This document shows, piece by piece, positions 52,868 to 62,860 of a stretch of 64,000 nt of DNA. The DNA is taken from NCBI RefSeq assembly GCF_022402485.1, contig NZ_JAKRSA010000031.1, positions 1 through 64,000 of the forward strand, read 5' to 3'. Every line of letters begins with the position of its first letter. The stretch's first letter is position 1. The notes under the pieces are model-generated. The model was not told where the DNA came from. It saw nothing but the letters and a program-made list of their open reading frames with translations, and ran no database searches. The translations under genes were made by a program, and so were the position numbers. This DNA is from Phenylobacterium sp. Its GTDB lineage: Bacteria; Pseudomonadota; Alphaproteobacteria; Caulobacterales; Caulobacteraceae.

Positions 52868-54082
52868 ATGTCCAGGACGTTGCTCGCCGCACTCGCCGCC
52901 ACCGCCGGGGCACTGGCCCTGGCGTCTGCTGCCACACCCGCCCAGGCCCAGACCGCCGCCGCCCCTCCTGGGGCGGTGCTGCCCGCCAATGATTATGGCG
53001 ACAAGGCCAGCTGGCTTTGCTGGCCTGGCCAGGACGACGCCTGCGCCGGGGACAACAGCACCACCATCGTCGCGGCCAATGGTGCCATGGCGGTAGAGAC
53101 CTGGTCGGCGGACCCCCAGGCACCGGTCGACTGCTTCTATGTCTATCCGACGGTCTCCAACGACCCGGGTATTCTGAGCGACATGACCGCAGGCGCTGAG
53201 GAGCGCCGGGTGGTGGAGCAGCAGTTGTCGCGCCTGGGTGCCAAATGCCGGGTCTTTGCCCCCCTCTACCGCCAGTTCACCCTGACGGCCCTGCGCACCC
53301 TGGTCACCGGCGGTGCCCTGCCCGCCGGCGGTCCACGGCCCAATACCGGCTATCTCGACGTGGTGGATGCCTGGAACCATTACCTGACTCACGAAAACCA
53401 GGGTCGCGGAGTGGTCCTGATCGGCCACAGCCAGGGTGCCGGCGTCCTCTCCCAGCTCATCGCCAATGAGATCGACGGCAAACCCGTGCAGGACAGGCTG
53501 GTCTCAGCCCTGCTCATCGGCACCAATCTTCTGGTGGAGAAGGGTGGCAAGACCGGGACTCTAAAGAATGTCCCCCTATGCGAGGCCCCGGGTCAGACCG
53601 GCTGCGCGGTGGCCTATGTGAGCTTCCGCGCCGACCAGCCGCCGCCGGCCAACTCCCGGTTCGGCATCGCCCCGCCCCCGGCAGCCAATATGGAAGCCGC
53701 TTGCGTCAATCCCGCCGCCCTGGCGGGGGGCAAGGCCGATCTGCACGCCTATCTGACCAGCGCCGGAGACCTGCTGAGCGCCGGGGGCGGGCGCCAGGCC
53801 TGGGTGAAGGACGGGGCTGCGGTGACCACCCCCTTCGTTTCAGTTCCGGGCCTGCTGAGCGCCGAATGCGTGCGTCAGGACGGATTCCACTATCTGGCCG
53901 TGACCGTGAATGCCGATCCGGCCGATCTGCGCACCGACACCATTGCCGGCGACGTGATCCAGAACGGGGTCGTGTTCAAGGACTGGGGCCTGCATCTGAT
54001 CGACGTGAACCTGGCCATGGGCGACATCCTGGCTCTGGTGGAGTCCCAGGGCGCGGCCTGGATTGCCGCCCGCAAACCCTGA
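52868..54082 (+). CDS. Secreted DUF3089 family alpha/beta hydrolase
   Basis: The start at 52868 (MSRTLLAALAATAGALALAS) is preceded by GGGGGAAG and gives a signal peptide ending in AQAQ; product about 404 residues, exported. The hydrolase domain shows the nucleophile elbow IGHSQGAGVL, FYVYPTVSNDPG, CRVFAPLYRQFTL and late RQDGFHYLAV with a catalytic His. DUF3089 proteins are uncharacterised lipase/esterase-like enzymes frequent in alphaproteobacteria. The reading frame is open 60 codons further upstream, but that part lacks a signal peptide. It lies between cobS and cobT. Confidence 0.87.
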   Translation: MSRTLLAALAATAGALALASAATPAQAQTAAAPPGAVLPANDYGDKASWLCWPGQDDACAGDNSTTIVAANGAMAVETWSADPQAPVDCFYVYPTVSNDPGILSDMTAGAEERRVVEQQLSRLGAKCRVFAPLYRQFTLTALRTLVTGGALPAGGPRPNTGYLDVVDAWNHYLTHENQGRGVVLIGHSQGAGVLSQLIANEIDGKPVQDRLVSALLIGTNLLVEKGGKTGTLKNVPLCEAPGQTGCAVAYVSFRADQPPPANSRFGIAPPPAANMEAACVNPAALAGGKADLHAYLTSAGDLLSAGGGRQAWVKDGAAVTTPFVSVPGLLSAECVRQDGFHYLAVTVNADPADLRTDTIAGDVIQNGVVFKDWGLHLIDVNLAMGDILALVESQGAAWIAARKP

Positions 54083-54106
54083 ACCCCAGGGACAGTGACC
54101 TGCGAA

Positions 54107-54141
54107 AACGGCCGCCGCTCAGGCTATGAGCGGCGGCCGTT
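54107..54141. terminator. Bidirectional terminator between DUF3089 and DUF1328 genes
   Basis: Fifteen perfect pairs (AACGGCCGCCGCTCA with TGAGCGGCGGCCGTT) around GGCTA, between convergent genes. Confidence 0.88.
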
Positions 54142-54164
54142 CTCAGTTTGCAGGGATCAGCAGG

Positions 54165-54344
54165 TCAGCCGCCGGTGATCTTCTTGCCGGCCATGACCCC
54201 CAGAACCAGGAAGATCACGAAGCCGATCAGGAAGATAAAGAACAGGATCTTGGCGATACCGGCCGCCGCACCCGCGATGCCGCCAAAACCAAGGGCACCA
54301 GCCACGAGGGCGATCAGCGCAAAAATCAGGGCCCATTTGAGCAT
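54165..54344 (-). CDS. DUF1328 family small membrane protein
   Basis: A 59-residue protein of almost only hydrophobic and glycine residues: [20 protein letters not shown] at the start, then a second helix ([20 protein letters not shown]) and a short basic tail GKKITGG. DUF1328 (YtjA-type) proteins are widespread inner-membrane peptides of unknown role, often stress-induced. The start has GGAGG upstream; a longer open frame adds nothing conserved. Located directly upstream (divergent) of cobT. Confidence 0.92.
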   Translation of the reverse strand: MLKWALIFALIALVAGALGFGGIAGAAAGIAKILFFIFLIGFVIFLVLGVMAGKKITGG

Positions 54345-54472
54345 GGGGTCGCCTCCAGAACAGCCATGTGTGTGACGTAGACAACGCGGTGGCCCCGATC
54401 CCCGTTCCAAAGCCAGACGGGGGAATATCTTCTGCTTTCCCCCAGGCCTCACGGCGCCTTATCTAGGCGGTG

Positions 54473-56425
54473 ATGGCCAAGTCCCCCCCCGAGAGCCCGG
54501 TCGAGCCTTTCAAGCGCGCCCTGGCCAATGCCGCACGCTCCCTGGCCGAAGCGCCGGATCTGGAGATTGTCTTCTCCGGAGAAGGCCCTCAGCTGCAGGG
54601 CAACCGCGCGATCCTGCCCCATCCCCCCCGGGATCTCGGCCCCGAAGACGCCGCGCGGATGCGCGGTCTGGCTGACCAGATGGCCCTTCGCCTGGCCCAT
54701 CACGATGAAGCCGCCCATGCCAAGGGCCGGCCCCAGTCGGCCCAGGGCGGGCCCATCTATGATGCGATCGAGCAGGCCCGGACCCAGGCCATCGGGGCCA
54801 ACGCCCTGGGCGGGGTTCGGGAAAACCTGCGGGCGGTGCTGGACCAGACCTGGGCCAAAAAGCCGTTCAACCCCCTGGAGGCCCAGGCCAATCCGCCCAT
54901 GGACGAGATCGTCTCGCTGATGGTGCGCGAGCGCCTGACGGGCGAGGCGCCGCCGCCTGCCGCCCGTCCGCTGGTGGATCTGTTCCGCGCCGAGATCGAG
55001 GCCAAGGCTGGCACCGACCTCGACCGCCTAGCCGCCAACCTCAAGGACCAGAAGGCCTTCGGCAAGGTCGCCAAGGCCATCCTGCGCGACCTGTCCATGG
55101 GCGATGATCTCTCTGACGCCCCGGAACAGCCGGACGAGGACGAAGAGGGCGGCGATGAGGCGGTGTCGGAATCGGCCGAGGACCAGGACGGCGGCGAAGG
55201 CGAGGACCAGTCCCCCCAGCAGACGGCGATGGACGACAGCGAGTCCACCCACCGGGAGAGCCAAGAGACCGACAGCCAGATGATGTCGGCCGAGGAGGAC
55301 CCGGACGCCGAGGACACTGACGAACAGCCCGACATGGGCGAAGGCGAGCAGCCCGCCCGCCCAGACCCCAGGGCCGACGCCAGGATCCCCACTTACAAGG
55401 TCTTCTCCAGCGCCCATGACGAGATCGTGGCCGCCGAGGAGCTGTGCGAGGCCGAGGAGCTGGGCCGGCTTCGGGCCTATCTCGACCAGCAGCTGGCCAG
55501 CCTGTCGACCGTGGTCTCCCGCCTGGCCAACAAGCTGCAGCGCAAGCTGATGGCCCAGCAGAACCGCACCTGGAGCTTTGACCTCGAAGAAGGCATGCTC
55601 GATGTCGCCCGCCTGACCCGGGTGATCATCGACCCCACCGCGCCCCTGTCCTTCAAGGAAGAGAAGGACACCGAGTTCCGCGACACCGTCGTCACCATCC
55701 TGATCGACAATTCGGGCTCCATGCGGGGACGCCCGATCATGGTCGCCGCCATCTGCGCCGACATCCTGGCCCGGACCCTGGAGCGTTGCGGGGTCAAGAC
55801 CGAGATCCTCGGCTTCACCACCCGGGCCTGGAAGGGCGGTGCCAGCCGCGAGGACTGGCTGAAGGCCGGCAAGCCCGCCCAGCCCGGCCGGCTCAACGAC
55901 CTGCGCCACATTGTCTACAAGGCCGCCGACGCCCCCTGGCGCCGGGCCCGGCGCAATCTGGGCCTGATGATGCGCGAAGGCCTCCTGAAGGAGAACATCG
56001 ACGGCGAAGCCCTGATGTGGGCGCACCAGCGCCTCATGGGCCGGCACGAGCAGCGCCGCATTCTGATGGTGATTTCCGACGGCGCGCCGGTGGACGACTC
56101 CACCTTGTCGGTGAACTCCGGCCACTATCTCGAGCGGCACCTGCGCGAAGTCATCGAGGAGATCGAGACCAAGAGCCCGGTGCAATTGATCGCCATCGGC
56201 ATCGGCCATGATGTGACCCGCTATTATCGCCGGGCGGTGACCATCGTCGACGTGGAGCAGCTGGCCGGGGTCATTGTCGATCAGCTGGCCGAACTGTTCG
56301 ACGAGGAGATCCGCAAGTCGTCACGGGCCACCGCCAATCTGCTGGCGCCCCCGCCCAGCACGCAGGGGCCCTCAGGCCCCGGCCGCGGTTCCACCTTCAA
56401 GGAAGTCCGGAGAGTTCTGGCATGA
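54473..56425 (+). CDS. cobT: Aerobic cobaltochelatase subunit CobT
   Basis: CobT forms the chaperone ring with CobS and presents CobN in cobalt insertion. The 650-residue protein has an N-terminal conserved region ([20 protein letters not shown]), a central very acidic linker (about 210-300, rich in D, E, S), and a C-terminal von Willebrand A domain with the [13 protein letters not shown] and later [15 protein letters not shown] at 54473 follows a GTG codon that could serve as well. It overlaps the phytase-like gene (ATGA). Unlike the common cobS-cobT order, three genes lie between them. Confidence 0.96.
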   Translation: MAKSPPESPVEPFKRALANAARSLAEAPDLEIVFSGEGPQLQGNRAILPHPPRDLGPEDAARMRGLADQMALRLAHHDEAAHAKGRPQSAQGGPIYDAIEQARTQAIGANALGGVRENLRAVLDQTWAKKPFNPLEAQANPPMDEIVSLMVRERLTGEAPPPAARPLVDLFRAEIEAKAGTDLDRLAANLKDQKAFGKVAKAILRDLSMGDDLSDAPEQPDEDEEGGDEAVSESAEDQDGGEGEDQSPQQTAMDDSESTHRESQETDSQMMSAEEDPDAEDTDEQPDMGEGEQPARPDPRADARIPTYKVFSSAHDEIVAAEELCEAEELGRLRAYLDQQLASLSTVVSRLANKLQRKLMAQQNRTWSFDLEEGMLDVARLTRVIIDPTAPLSFKEEKDTEFRDTVVTILIDNSGSMRGRPIMVAAICADILARTLERCGVKTEILGFTTRAWKGGASREDWLKAGKPAQPGRLNDLRHIVYKAADAPWRRARRNLGLMMREGLLKENIDGEALMWAHQRLMGRHEQRRILMVISDGAPVDDSTLSVNSGHYLERHLREVIEEIETKSPVQLIAIGIGHDVTRYYRRAVTIVDVEQLAGVIVDQLAELFDEEIRKSSRATANLLAPPPSTQGPSGPGRGSTFKEVRRVLA

Positions 56426-57384
56426 GCCCTTTGCCCCGTCTCGGCGCCCTGATCGCCCTGGTGGGGCTTTGGGCCTGCGCCCCTGCGTCTCCTCCCCTGC
56501 CCGCCGCGCCGGTGGCCGCTGGCGCATCGATCAATGTCCTGGCGGTTCCAGTCCCCCTCAACCCCGAGGCCCCCGACCAGAACGCCCTCGGCCGTTTCAT
56601 CTATGCCGGCGGGCTGCAGCTGTCATCGGGGGATACTTCGCGCTTCCACGGCCTGTCTGACCTTGTGGTGGATGCCAACGGCCGGCTGACCGCCATCAGC
56701 GACGAGGGCGACCTGATCGAGGGCCAGCTGGTCTTCGAAAATGATCGCCTGACGGGCCTGACCGGCGTCACCCTGAGCCCCTTGAGCGGCCTCGATGGCA
56801 AGCCCCTGCCCAACAAGGAGATGTCCGACGCCGAAGGCCTGGCCCAATTGGACAATGGCGACCGGCTGGTCAGTTTCGAACGCATGAGCCGTATCTGGCT
56901 CTATCCAGCGGCCGGCGGACCGCCCCGTGCAGTCCCCGCACCAGAGGCTGAGTTCCCCTTGAACGGCGGACTGGAGGCCCTGGCCGCTGACCCTGAACGG
57001 GGGCCCGACGCCTACGTGGCCGGGGGCGAGGAGACGGGCCAGACCTGGCTTTGCCGCCTCAATACGCCCTGCGTGGCTGAACCACAGGTCGCCAAGGCCC
57101 CGGAGTTCGGCCTCGTCGCCCTGCGCCGACTGCCTGGCGACCAGACCGCCTATCTGCTGCGGGCCTGGGACCGGCTAAGGGGAAACCGGATCGTTCTGTC
57201 GATTACCGGCCCTGCCGGCGAAGTCGCCCGGATGGAGATGGCCCGGCCCCTCACCCTGGACAACTTCGAGGGCGTGCACTTCGTCCCACGGCCAAACGGC
57301 GGCTACCGCGTCTATATCCTGTCGGATGACAACTTTAGTGCCAGCCAGCGCACCCTGCTGCTGGCCTTCAACTGGACGCCCTGA
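56422..57384 (+). CDS. Esterase-like activity of phytase family lipoprotein
   Basis: The 320-residue product begins with [19 protein letters not shown], lipobox LWAC (C19), so it is a lipid-anchored exported protein. The rest matches the esterase-like phytase family (PF13449-type beta-propeller): [50 protein letters not shown] and [38 protein letters not shown]. Enzymatic activity is unproven for most members. ATGA overlap with cobT and rpmB downstream is an order I recall from other alphaproteobacteria, where this gene follows cobT. A link to cobalamin is not known. Confidence 0.92.
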   Translation: MSPLPRLGALIALVGLWACAPASPPLPAAPVAAGASINVLAVPVPLNPEAPDQNALGRFIYAGGLQLSSGDTSRFHGLSDLVVDANGRLTAISDEGDLIEGQLVFENDRLTGLTGVTLSPLSGLDGKPLPNKEMSDAEGLAQLDNGDRLVSFERMSRIWLYPAAGGPPRAVPAPEAEFPLNGGLEALAADPERGPDAYVAGGEETGQTWLCRLNTPCVAEPQVAKAPEFGLVALRRLPGDQTAYLLRAWDRLRGNRIVLSITGPAGEVARMEMARPLTLDNFEGVHFVPRPNGGYRVYILSDDNFSASQRTLLLAFNWTP

Positions 57385-57412
57385 ACAGGCCCACAGGCCA
57401 CCCACCGACCAC

Positions 57413-57446
57413 GAAAAAGGCCGGCCCCGAAGGACCGGCCCTTTCA
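57413..57446. terminator. Terminator between the phytase-like gene and rpmB
   Basis: Inverted repeat AAAAAGGCCGG / CCGGCCCTTT with one bulged base, loop about 10 bases, between convergent genes; A-run on one side and T-run on the other allow both directions. Confidence 0.75.
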
Positions 57447-57470
57447 ATCTTATCGTCAGACCTGACGCCC

Positions 57471-57770
57471 TCAGGCGGCGGTCTTGGCCTCGGCCAGTTT
57501 GGCCTTCAGCTGACGCTTGATCTTCAGCGCGCGCGGCGAGAGTTGCTCATCGCTAGCCTTGACCAGAAACACGTCCAGGCCACCCCGGAAATCAAGGGTG
57601 CGCAGGGCCGCATTGCTGATGCGCAGTCGGAAGGACTGGCCCAGGGCGTCGGACTGCAGCGTAGCCGGAGACAAGGCCGGCAGGAACCGACGCTTGGTCT
57701 TGATATTCGAGTGGCTGACATTGTGCCCGATCATCGGACCAACGCCAGTGAGTTCGCAACGGCGCGACAT
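57471..57770 (-). CDS. rpmB: 50S ribosomal protein L28
   Basis: A 99-residue L28: [20 protein letters not shown], then [13 protein letters not shown] (the conserved basic RNA-binding segment), [21 protein letters not shown] and a basic C-terminus. Alphaproteobacterial L28 is longer at the C-terminus than E. coli L28, as here ([19 protein letters not shown]). A single gene with its own strong promoter at 57833-57862 and a hairpin leader. The ATG lies a few bases after GAAGG. Adjacent cobT and phytase-like genes are on the opposite strand. Confidence 0.97.
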   Translation of the reverse strand: MSRRCELTGVGPMIGHNVSHSNIKTKRRFLPALSPATLQSDALGQSFRLRISNAALRTLDFRGGLDVFLVKASDEQLSPRALKIKRQLKAKLAEAKTAA

Positions 57771-57802
57771 GGTGTTCAACCTTCGCGTGGAAACCAAAAC
57801 GC

Positions 57803-57818
57803 GCGGACCCCGGTCCGC
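57803..57818 (-). promoter_or_regulatory. Leader hairpin of rpmB
   Basis: Inverted repeat GCGGACC-NN-GGTCCGC in the mRNA leader, 33-48 bases upstream of the rpmB ATG. Ribosomal-protein leaders are often used for autoregulation, but no such control is known to me for L28, and the loop of two bases is tight. Confidence 0.4.
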
Positions 57819-57832
57819 ACAAGAGAGCGGGC

Positions 57833-57862
57833 GATATAGGCGAAACCCGCCCATGCCGTCAA
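57833..57862 (-). promoter_or_regulatory. Housekeeping promoter of rpmB
   Basis: On the - strand TTGACGG, then about 15 bases and GCCTATATC. This matches the Caulobacter-type sigma-73 consensus (TTGACGS and GCTANAWC) at nearly every position, with TTGACG to TATATC spacing of 18. Transcription would start about 55-60 bases upstream of the ATG. Confidence 0.72.
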
Positions 57863-58080
57863 GGCGAAGCGGCGCAGAAGCGAAAGGTTGGCTCCGGGCG
57901 ACCTGATCGTCGGTGACTTTCATCCTGAGCGGCGACAATCCAGCGCCCGCCCGTGACCGATTGGGAAGTCCACTTGTGTCCGAAAATCTCGGAACTACAA
58001 TATCTTGTGGAGAACAAAGGCTGAATTGACCCCTGTCGCCGATTCGGTCCCGCTTTGTTTTGCCCGCGTTCCTGGGCCCC
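57863..58080. other. Intergenic region between rpmB promoter and hydrolase gene
   Basis: With the rpmB leader this gap totals about 310 bases. Beyond the rpmB promoter nothing with coding character or a clear terminator is visible; the A/T-richer patch GGAACTACAATATCTTGTGG (57989-58008) is unexplained. Confidence 0.45.
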
Positions 58081-59049
58081 TCAGGGGACGGGCGGCAGGG
58101 CCTCCAGGAAGGCGCGCAGATCCGCCACGGTGCGGTCGGGCAATTGCTCCATCGGCACATGTCCGCCATCGGCATAGGTGATCAGCCGCGCCCCGGGAAT
58201 CCCCTGCGCAAAGCCAGCCCCCCGCGCGGCGGGAATCACCTGATCCAGCGCCCCGACCATGACCAGGGTCGGGGCCTTGATCGCCTGGAAGGTCTCAGGG
58301 GTCACCGGTTCAGCGCCGCCCCGTCGGCGGGGATCGGTGAGGATGGCCCGGTGCCCAGGGGCCCGGGCCAGCGCCACATAGCGGTCGATCAGCTCTGGCG
58401 TGACCAGCGTTTCGTCCCCATAGGCCTGGCGCAGGCCCCGACCGGCCAGGGGGCGGGGATCAAGATTACGCAGCAGACTGCGGCCGACAGGGTTCTCTAA
58501 GAGCTTGAACACCAGGGGCCGGCTATCGGCGCCGTCTGCAGGCTCGGCGGTTTCCGGCCAGCCTGCGGCATTGACCAATACCAGACCTCGCACCTTTTCC
58601 GGATGGGCCAGGCCATAGCGCCAGGCCACCCCGCCGCCCATGGAATTTCCCGCCAGAACAAAGGGGGGCAGGCTCAGGCCCTGGGCCACCGCGTCCACCA
58701 CCGCCAGCTGACCTTCGGGACTGGCCTGATAGCCCGCCGGTGCCCGGGTCAGGCCATGACCTGGCAGGTCCAGGCTGACCAGCCGATAGTCATTCTCCAG
58801 CCGCGCCACCCAGGGCTCCCAGGTATGCAGGGAGGCGGCGAAGCCATGCACCATCACCAGGGTGACCGTGGCCTCCGGATTGCCCTCGTCGCGGTAGTGG
58901 ACCCGCACACCATCCGGCAGCTCCATGTAGCGGGAGGTCTCACTCCCATATCGAGCCTCCAGCTCCTCATAAGGAATGTCCGCAGCCACACAGGCCGACA
59001 GGGTCATCGCCGCCAGGGCCAGGGTCATCCGTCGAATGGATCGAAGCAC
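58081..59049 (-). CDS. Alpha/beta hydrolase, probable lipoprotein
   Basis: A serine hydrolase with the elbow [12 protein letters not shown], oxyanion motif [26 protein letters not shown], Asp in [10 protein letters not shown] and His in [13 protein letters not shown] place the start at the GTG at 59049 (behind GGGAGATCT) because it yields a compact lipoprotein signal [20 protein letters not shown], lipobox LSAC; the ATG 15 codons upstream and an internal ATG at 59028 remain possible. About 322 residues. The fold resembles haloperoxidase/epoxide hydrolase-like esterases of unknown substrate. Divergent from the universal stress gene. Confidence 0.85.
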   Translation of the reverse strand: MLRSIRRMTLALAAMTLSACVAADIPYEELEARYGSETSRYMELPDGVRVHYRDEGNPEATVTLVMVHGFAASLHTWEPWVARLENDYRLVSLDLPGHGLTRAPAGYQASPEGQLAVVDAVAQGLSLPPFVLAGNSMGGGVAWRYGLAHPEKVRGLVLVNAAGWPETAEPADGADSRPLVFKLLENPVGRSLLRNLDPRPLAGRGLRQAYGDETLVTPELIDRYVALARAPGHRAILTDPRRRGGAEPVTPETFQAIKAPTLVMVGALDQVIPAARGAGFAQGIPGARLITYADGGHVPMEQLPDRTVADLRAFLEALPPVP

Positions 59050-59217
59050 AGCCAGAGATCTCCCTGAAGCGACCGCGAAGGCGATCCTGCGCAACCGTCC
59101 GGCAAGACCCCCGTTCGGTCAATCCTGCCTTAGGGGAAGCCTGCGGCCATTGCAGAACCGGACCCGACATGGTCTTTCGGTCCCAATCGCATCAGCAAGA
59201 CAACAGGGAGTTCCACC

Positions 59218-60063
59218 CTGCGCCGCATCCTGATGGCTACAGATTTCTCCGCCCGGGCCGATCGGGCGATCCGCAGGGGCACCCTTTTGGCCCGGCAGTT
59301 CAGCTGCGATCTCTTGGTGACCCATGTCGTCGACGACGATCAGGCTCAGAGCCTTGTTGAGGCGGAGCGCTGGGAAGCTCAGGTGCTTCTTGAAAAGCTA
59401 GCGGCCAGTCTACGGGACTTCGACGGCCTAAGATGTGAAAGCCGGCTGGCCCTCGGCGAACCCTTTGAACAGATCGCCATCATGGCGAGGGCTGAGGATG
59501 CTGACCTGATAGTCATCGGCCCCTACCGACGCGATCGACTAAAGAACGTCTTCATTGGTGCAACGGCAGAGCGGATCATCCGCGCCAGCCCTAGGCCAGT
59601 CCTGATGGCCAATGGCCTGGCTGCCGCCCCCTACGAGCGGGTCCTCGTCGCTACGGATTTCTCCGCCGAATCGCGCAGGGCGGTCGAGACTGCAAAGAAC
59701 CTCGGCCTGCTGGAGATGACTCAAGTCTCTGTCGCGCATGCCTATGCAGTCGCCAGACAGAGTTTGCGCGCCCTCACAGACCTGGGCCCTGAAGATCACC
59801 CGGAGACCTTCGCGGCCAAGGCGCAGTTGACGGCATTCGTCGCAGCGCTAGCCCTGGATCCCGCAGACCAAATCGCTGAACAGATTACGGTTTCAGCGGC
59901 CGAGACCCTCAGGGGGGTAGCGGCTCGCATGCGGGCTGAACTTGTGATCATAGGGACATCTCAGCGTTCGCCCTTGGCACAGGCATGGTTAAGTGGCGTG
60001 GCCCAGGACCTTTTGCGGTTCGCCGACACCGATATCCTCGTTGTCCCCAACGCTGCGACCTGA
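59218..60063 (+). CDS. Tandem universal stress protein (two UspA domains), probable CTG start
   Basis: The 281-residue product contains two Usp domains. Domain 1 (about 1-140) begins RRILMATDFSARADRAIRRG and has DADLIVIGPYRRDRLKNVFIGATAERI; domain 2 begins YERVLVATDFSAESRRAVETA and has AELVIIGTSQRSPLAQAWLSGVAQDLL. The ATP-binding G-x2-G-x9-G motif is degenerate in both, so ATP binding is doubtful. Usp domains start with a strand KRILVATDF; the only frame-compatible start before it is CTG at 59218, which has GGGAG seven bases upstream. The first ATG (59233) has no such site and would cut the first strand. Codon use is slightly less GC3-biased than its neighbours. Confidence 0.82.
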   Translation: MRRILMATDFSARADRAIRRGTLLARQFSCDLLVTHVVDDDQAQSLVEAERWEAQVLLEKLAASLRDFDGLRCESRLALGEPFEQIAIMARAEDADLIVIGPYRRDRLKNVFIGATAERIIRASPRPVLMANGLAAAPYERVLVATDFSAESRRAVETAKNLGLLEMTQVSVAHAYAVARQSLRALTDLGPEDHPETFAAKAQLTAFVAALALDPADQIAEQITVSAAETLRGVAARMRAELVIIGTSQRSPLAQAWLSGVAQDLLRFADTDILVVPNAAT

Positions 60064-60217
60064 TGCCTTCCCAGGTCAAACTCGGTCAAGCTGCCGGCCG
60101 CCGGCGGGGAGGTCATGGGGTTGCACCTCGAATCAAGTGTCAGCAGAGCCAGTGTAACGGCCCACTAGGGCTGCGGACCCGCTTGCTCCTGGGTGATTCC
60201 GCCCCCACCTTGGACCC

Positions 60218-62860
60218 ATGAGTGACCGTCCTTCAGGTGCGGCGCCGTCCCGCCTGGTGGCGGTGCTGGGGCCGACCAATACCGGCAAGACCCATCTGGC
60301 CGTCGAGCGCATGCTGGGGCACGCCTCGGGCATGATCGGCCTGCCGTTGCGGCTGCTGGCTCGGGAAATCTACGACCGGATCGTCAAGCAGCGCGGCGCG
60401 CGCTCCGTCGCCCTGATCACCGGCGAGGAGAAGATCGTCCCGCCCCGGGCGGTCTATTTCGTCTGCACCGTCGAGGCCATGCCCCTGTCGCGGGAGGTGG
60501 AGTTCATGGCCGTGGACGAGATCCAGCTCTGCGCCGACCCTGAACGCGGCCACGTCTTCACCCACCGCCTGCTGCATGCCCGGGGCAAGTACGAGACCAT
60601 GTTGCTGGGCGCCTCGACCATGGCGCCCCTGGTCCGCCGCATGCTGCCCGACGCCGAGATTGTCAGCCGGGAGCGGTTCTCGAACCTGACCTATGCGGGC
60701 TCCAAGAAGCTCACCCGCCTGCCGAGGCGCAGCGCCATCGTCGCGTTTTCCGCTGACCAGGTCTACGCCATCGCCGAGCTGATCCGCCGCCAGCGGGGCG
60801 GGGCCGCGGTGGTCATGGGCTCGCTCAGCCCCCGGACCCGCAACGCCCAAGTGGCACTCTATCAGTCGGGCGAGGTGGACTTTCTGGTGGCCACAGACGC
60901 CATCGGCATGGGCCTGAACATGGATGTCGACCATGTGGCCTTTGCCGGCCTGCGCAAGTTCGACGGGCGGCGCAATCGCTGGCTCACCCCCCAGGAAATC
61001 GGCCAGATCGCCGGACGCGCCGGGCGCTTCCGCACGGACGGGACCTTCGGCGTCACCGGCGACTGCGACGAGATGGACGAGGATCTGGTCGAGGCGGTCG
61101 AGACCCACCAGTTCGAAGCCGTGACCGGCGCGGAGTGGCGCAACGCCAAGCTCGACTTTGACTCCCTTCCAGACCTCCTGCGGTCCCTGGCCCGCACACC
61201 TGATCGCTCGGGCCTGCGGCTGGCCCAGGAGGCCCTGGACGAGATCACCCTGCGCAAGCTGGCCTCAGACCCCGACATCGTCAGCCGGGTGCGAGATCGC
61301 GCTGCGCTCTTCAAGCTGTGGGACGTCTGCCAGACGCCGGACTTCCGAAAGGTCTCGTCCGAGGAGCATGTGCGCCTGGTCCGCGACCTGTTCGACAATC
61401 TGACCACGGGGCGTCGCCGCATTCCCGACGACTGGATCGCCCGCCAGCACAAACAGCTGGACCGCACCGAGGGCGAGATTGACGCCCTGGCCCAGCGGCT
61501 GTCGTCGGTGCGCACCCTGTCCTATGTGGCCCACCGCCCCGACTGGCTGGTCGATCCGACGGGCTGGCAGGGCAGAATGCGCCAGCTGGAAGACCGACTG
61601 TCGGACATCCTGCACGAAAAGCTCATGGCGAGGTTCGTCGACCGCCGCACCAGTGCGCTGATGCGGGGCCTGCGGGTCCGCCACGAAATGCTGGCCGGCG
61701 TCGGCGGTGATGGGGCCGTCACCGTCGAGGGCCAGTATGTGGGCCGCCTGCGGGGCGTGAGTTTCGAGCCCGACCAGGGGGCCTCGATCCTGGAGACCAA
61801 GGCCCTGCGCGCCGCCGCCATCGCTGCGGTGGGTCCCGAGATCGCCCGCCGGCTGGGCAAGCTGGCCGCCGAGGCTGATGAGGCCTTCGCCCTCATGCCC
61901 GACGGGATCGTCCTTTGGCGTAGCGAGGCCGTCGGCACGCTGAGCGGTGGCCGGCCCTTCGCCCCGCGGGTGCGGCTGTTTGGCGAGCTTGGCGAGGCCG
62001 CCGCCCGGGAGCGGGCCCAGCGCCGTCTGGAAGCCTTCCTGGCTGCCGAGGCCGGACGCCGCCTGAACCCGCTTCGCAAGCTCGACGCCGCCGTCACCGA
62101 GGGCCGGATCAAGGGCCTGCCCCGGGGCCTGGCCTACCGCCTGCTGGAGCAGGGTGGCGTGCTGGATCGCGCCCAGGTGCGCGAGGAGGTGGCCGCGCTC
62201 AGCCAGGTGGAACGCCGGGCATTGAAGGCGCTGGGGGTGCGGATCGGTGCCTTCAGTCTTTTCATGCCGGGCCTTCTGAAGCCCGAGGCGCTCGCCTTCG
62301 CCCAGGCCTTTGCAAACCAGGCCGATGTCGCGGAGGCCTATGGAGACGCCCCGCCCTGGCGCCCGCCAACGGTCGGGCTCGGCGCTCTGCCCCTGCAGAT
62401 GCCGCCGCCCTGGCGGTTGGCCGCCCATGGCCACCGGGCGGTCGGCGGCCTGTCCGTCCCGGTCGAAGCTCTGGAGGATCTGGACGCGCGGCTGCGGGCC
62501 GCCCCAAGAGCCGCCGGAGGCTTTCAGCTGGACCCCGAGCTCTGGACCGCCCTGGGCTGGAGCCCGGCGCAGGGGGAGACGATCCTGCGCGCCCTGGACT
62601 ATGCCCCCGCGGGTCCCGCCGGGCCGGCCGGAGCAGCCAGGCTTTGGCGGCGGCGCAAACTCCTGGCCAAGTCAGAGGCCGCCAAGCCCCCCCTGCCCGC
62701 CTCACCCTTCGCCGCACTGGCCGCCCTGAAGACCCCGCCGCCGCGCCCGGCCCCGCCAAGGGCGGCGGCGCCAGCAGCTGCACCAGCGGCTCCGGCCCCA
62801 ACGGCCAGGCGCAGGCCCCGCCGCCGGCGCCGTAGCCCGGCCACAGGAGGGGCGGCATGA
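60218..62860 (+). CDS. Suv3-like ATP-dependent RNA helicase
   Basis: An 880-residue superfamily-2 helicase of the Suv3 type (mitochondrial degradosome helicase and its alphaproteobacterial relatives). Motif I GPTNTGKT (18-25), EEKIVPPRAVYFVCTVEAMPL, the Suv3-type motif II VDEIQLCADPERGHVFTHRLLHARG, motif V ATDAIGMGLNMDVDHVAF and motif VI QIAGRAGR are present. After about 330 comes a long helical region ending in a basic, Pro/Ala-rich tail (PAPTARRRPRRRRRSP). It overlaps the S4 gene by ATGA. A role in RNA decay or ribosome assembly with the S4 partner is likely (inference). Confidence 0.93.
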   Translation: MSDRPSGAAPSRLVAVLGPTNTGKTHLAVERMLGHASGMIGLPLRLLAREIYDRIVKQRGARSVALITGEEKIVPPRAVYFVCTVEAMPLSREVEFMAVDEIQLCADPERGHVFTHRLLHARGKYETMLLGASTMAPLVRRMLPDAEIVSRERFSNLTYAGSKKLTRLPRRSAIVAFSADQVYAIAELIRRQRGGAAVVMGSLSPRTRNAQVALYQSGEVDFLVATDAIGMGLNMDVDHVAFAGLRKFDGRRNRWLTPQEIGQIAGRAGRFRTDGTFGVTGDCDEMDEDLVEAVETHQFEAVTGAEWRNAKLDFDSLPDLLRSLARTPDRSGLRLAQEALDEITLRKLASDPDIVSRVRDRAALFKLWDVCQTPDFRKVSSEEHVRLVRDLFDNLTTGRRRIPDDWIARQHKQLDRTEGEIDALAQRLSSVRTLSYVAHRPDWLVDPTGWQGRMRQLEDRLSDILHEKLMARFVDRRTSALMRGLRVRHEMLAGVGGDGAVTVEGQYVGRLRGVSFEPDQGASILETKALRAAAIAAVGPEIARRLGKLAAEADEAFALMPDGIVLWRSEAVGTLSGGRPFAPRVRLFGELGEAAARERAQRRLEAFLAAEAGRRLNPLRKLDAAVTEGRIKGLPRGLAYRLLEQGGVLDRAQVREEVAALSQVERRALKALGVRIGAFSLFMPGLLKPEALAFAQAFANQADVAEAYGDAPPWRPPTVGLGALPLQMPPPWRLAAHGHRAVGGLSVPVEALEDLDARLRAAPRAAGGFQLDPELWTALGWSPAQGETILRALDYAPAGPAGPAGAARLWRRRKLLAKSEAAKPPLPASPFAALAALKTPPPRPAPPRAAAPAAAPAAPAPTARRRPRRRRRSPATGGAA

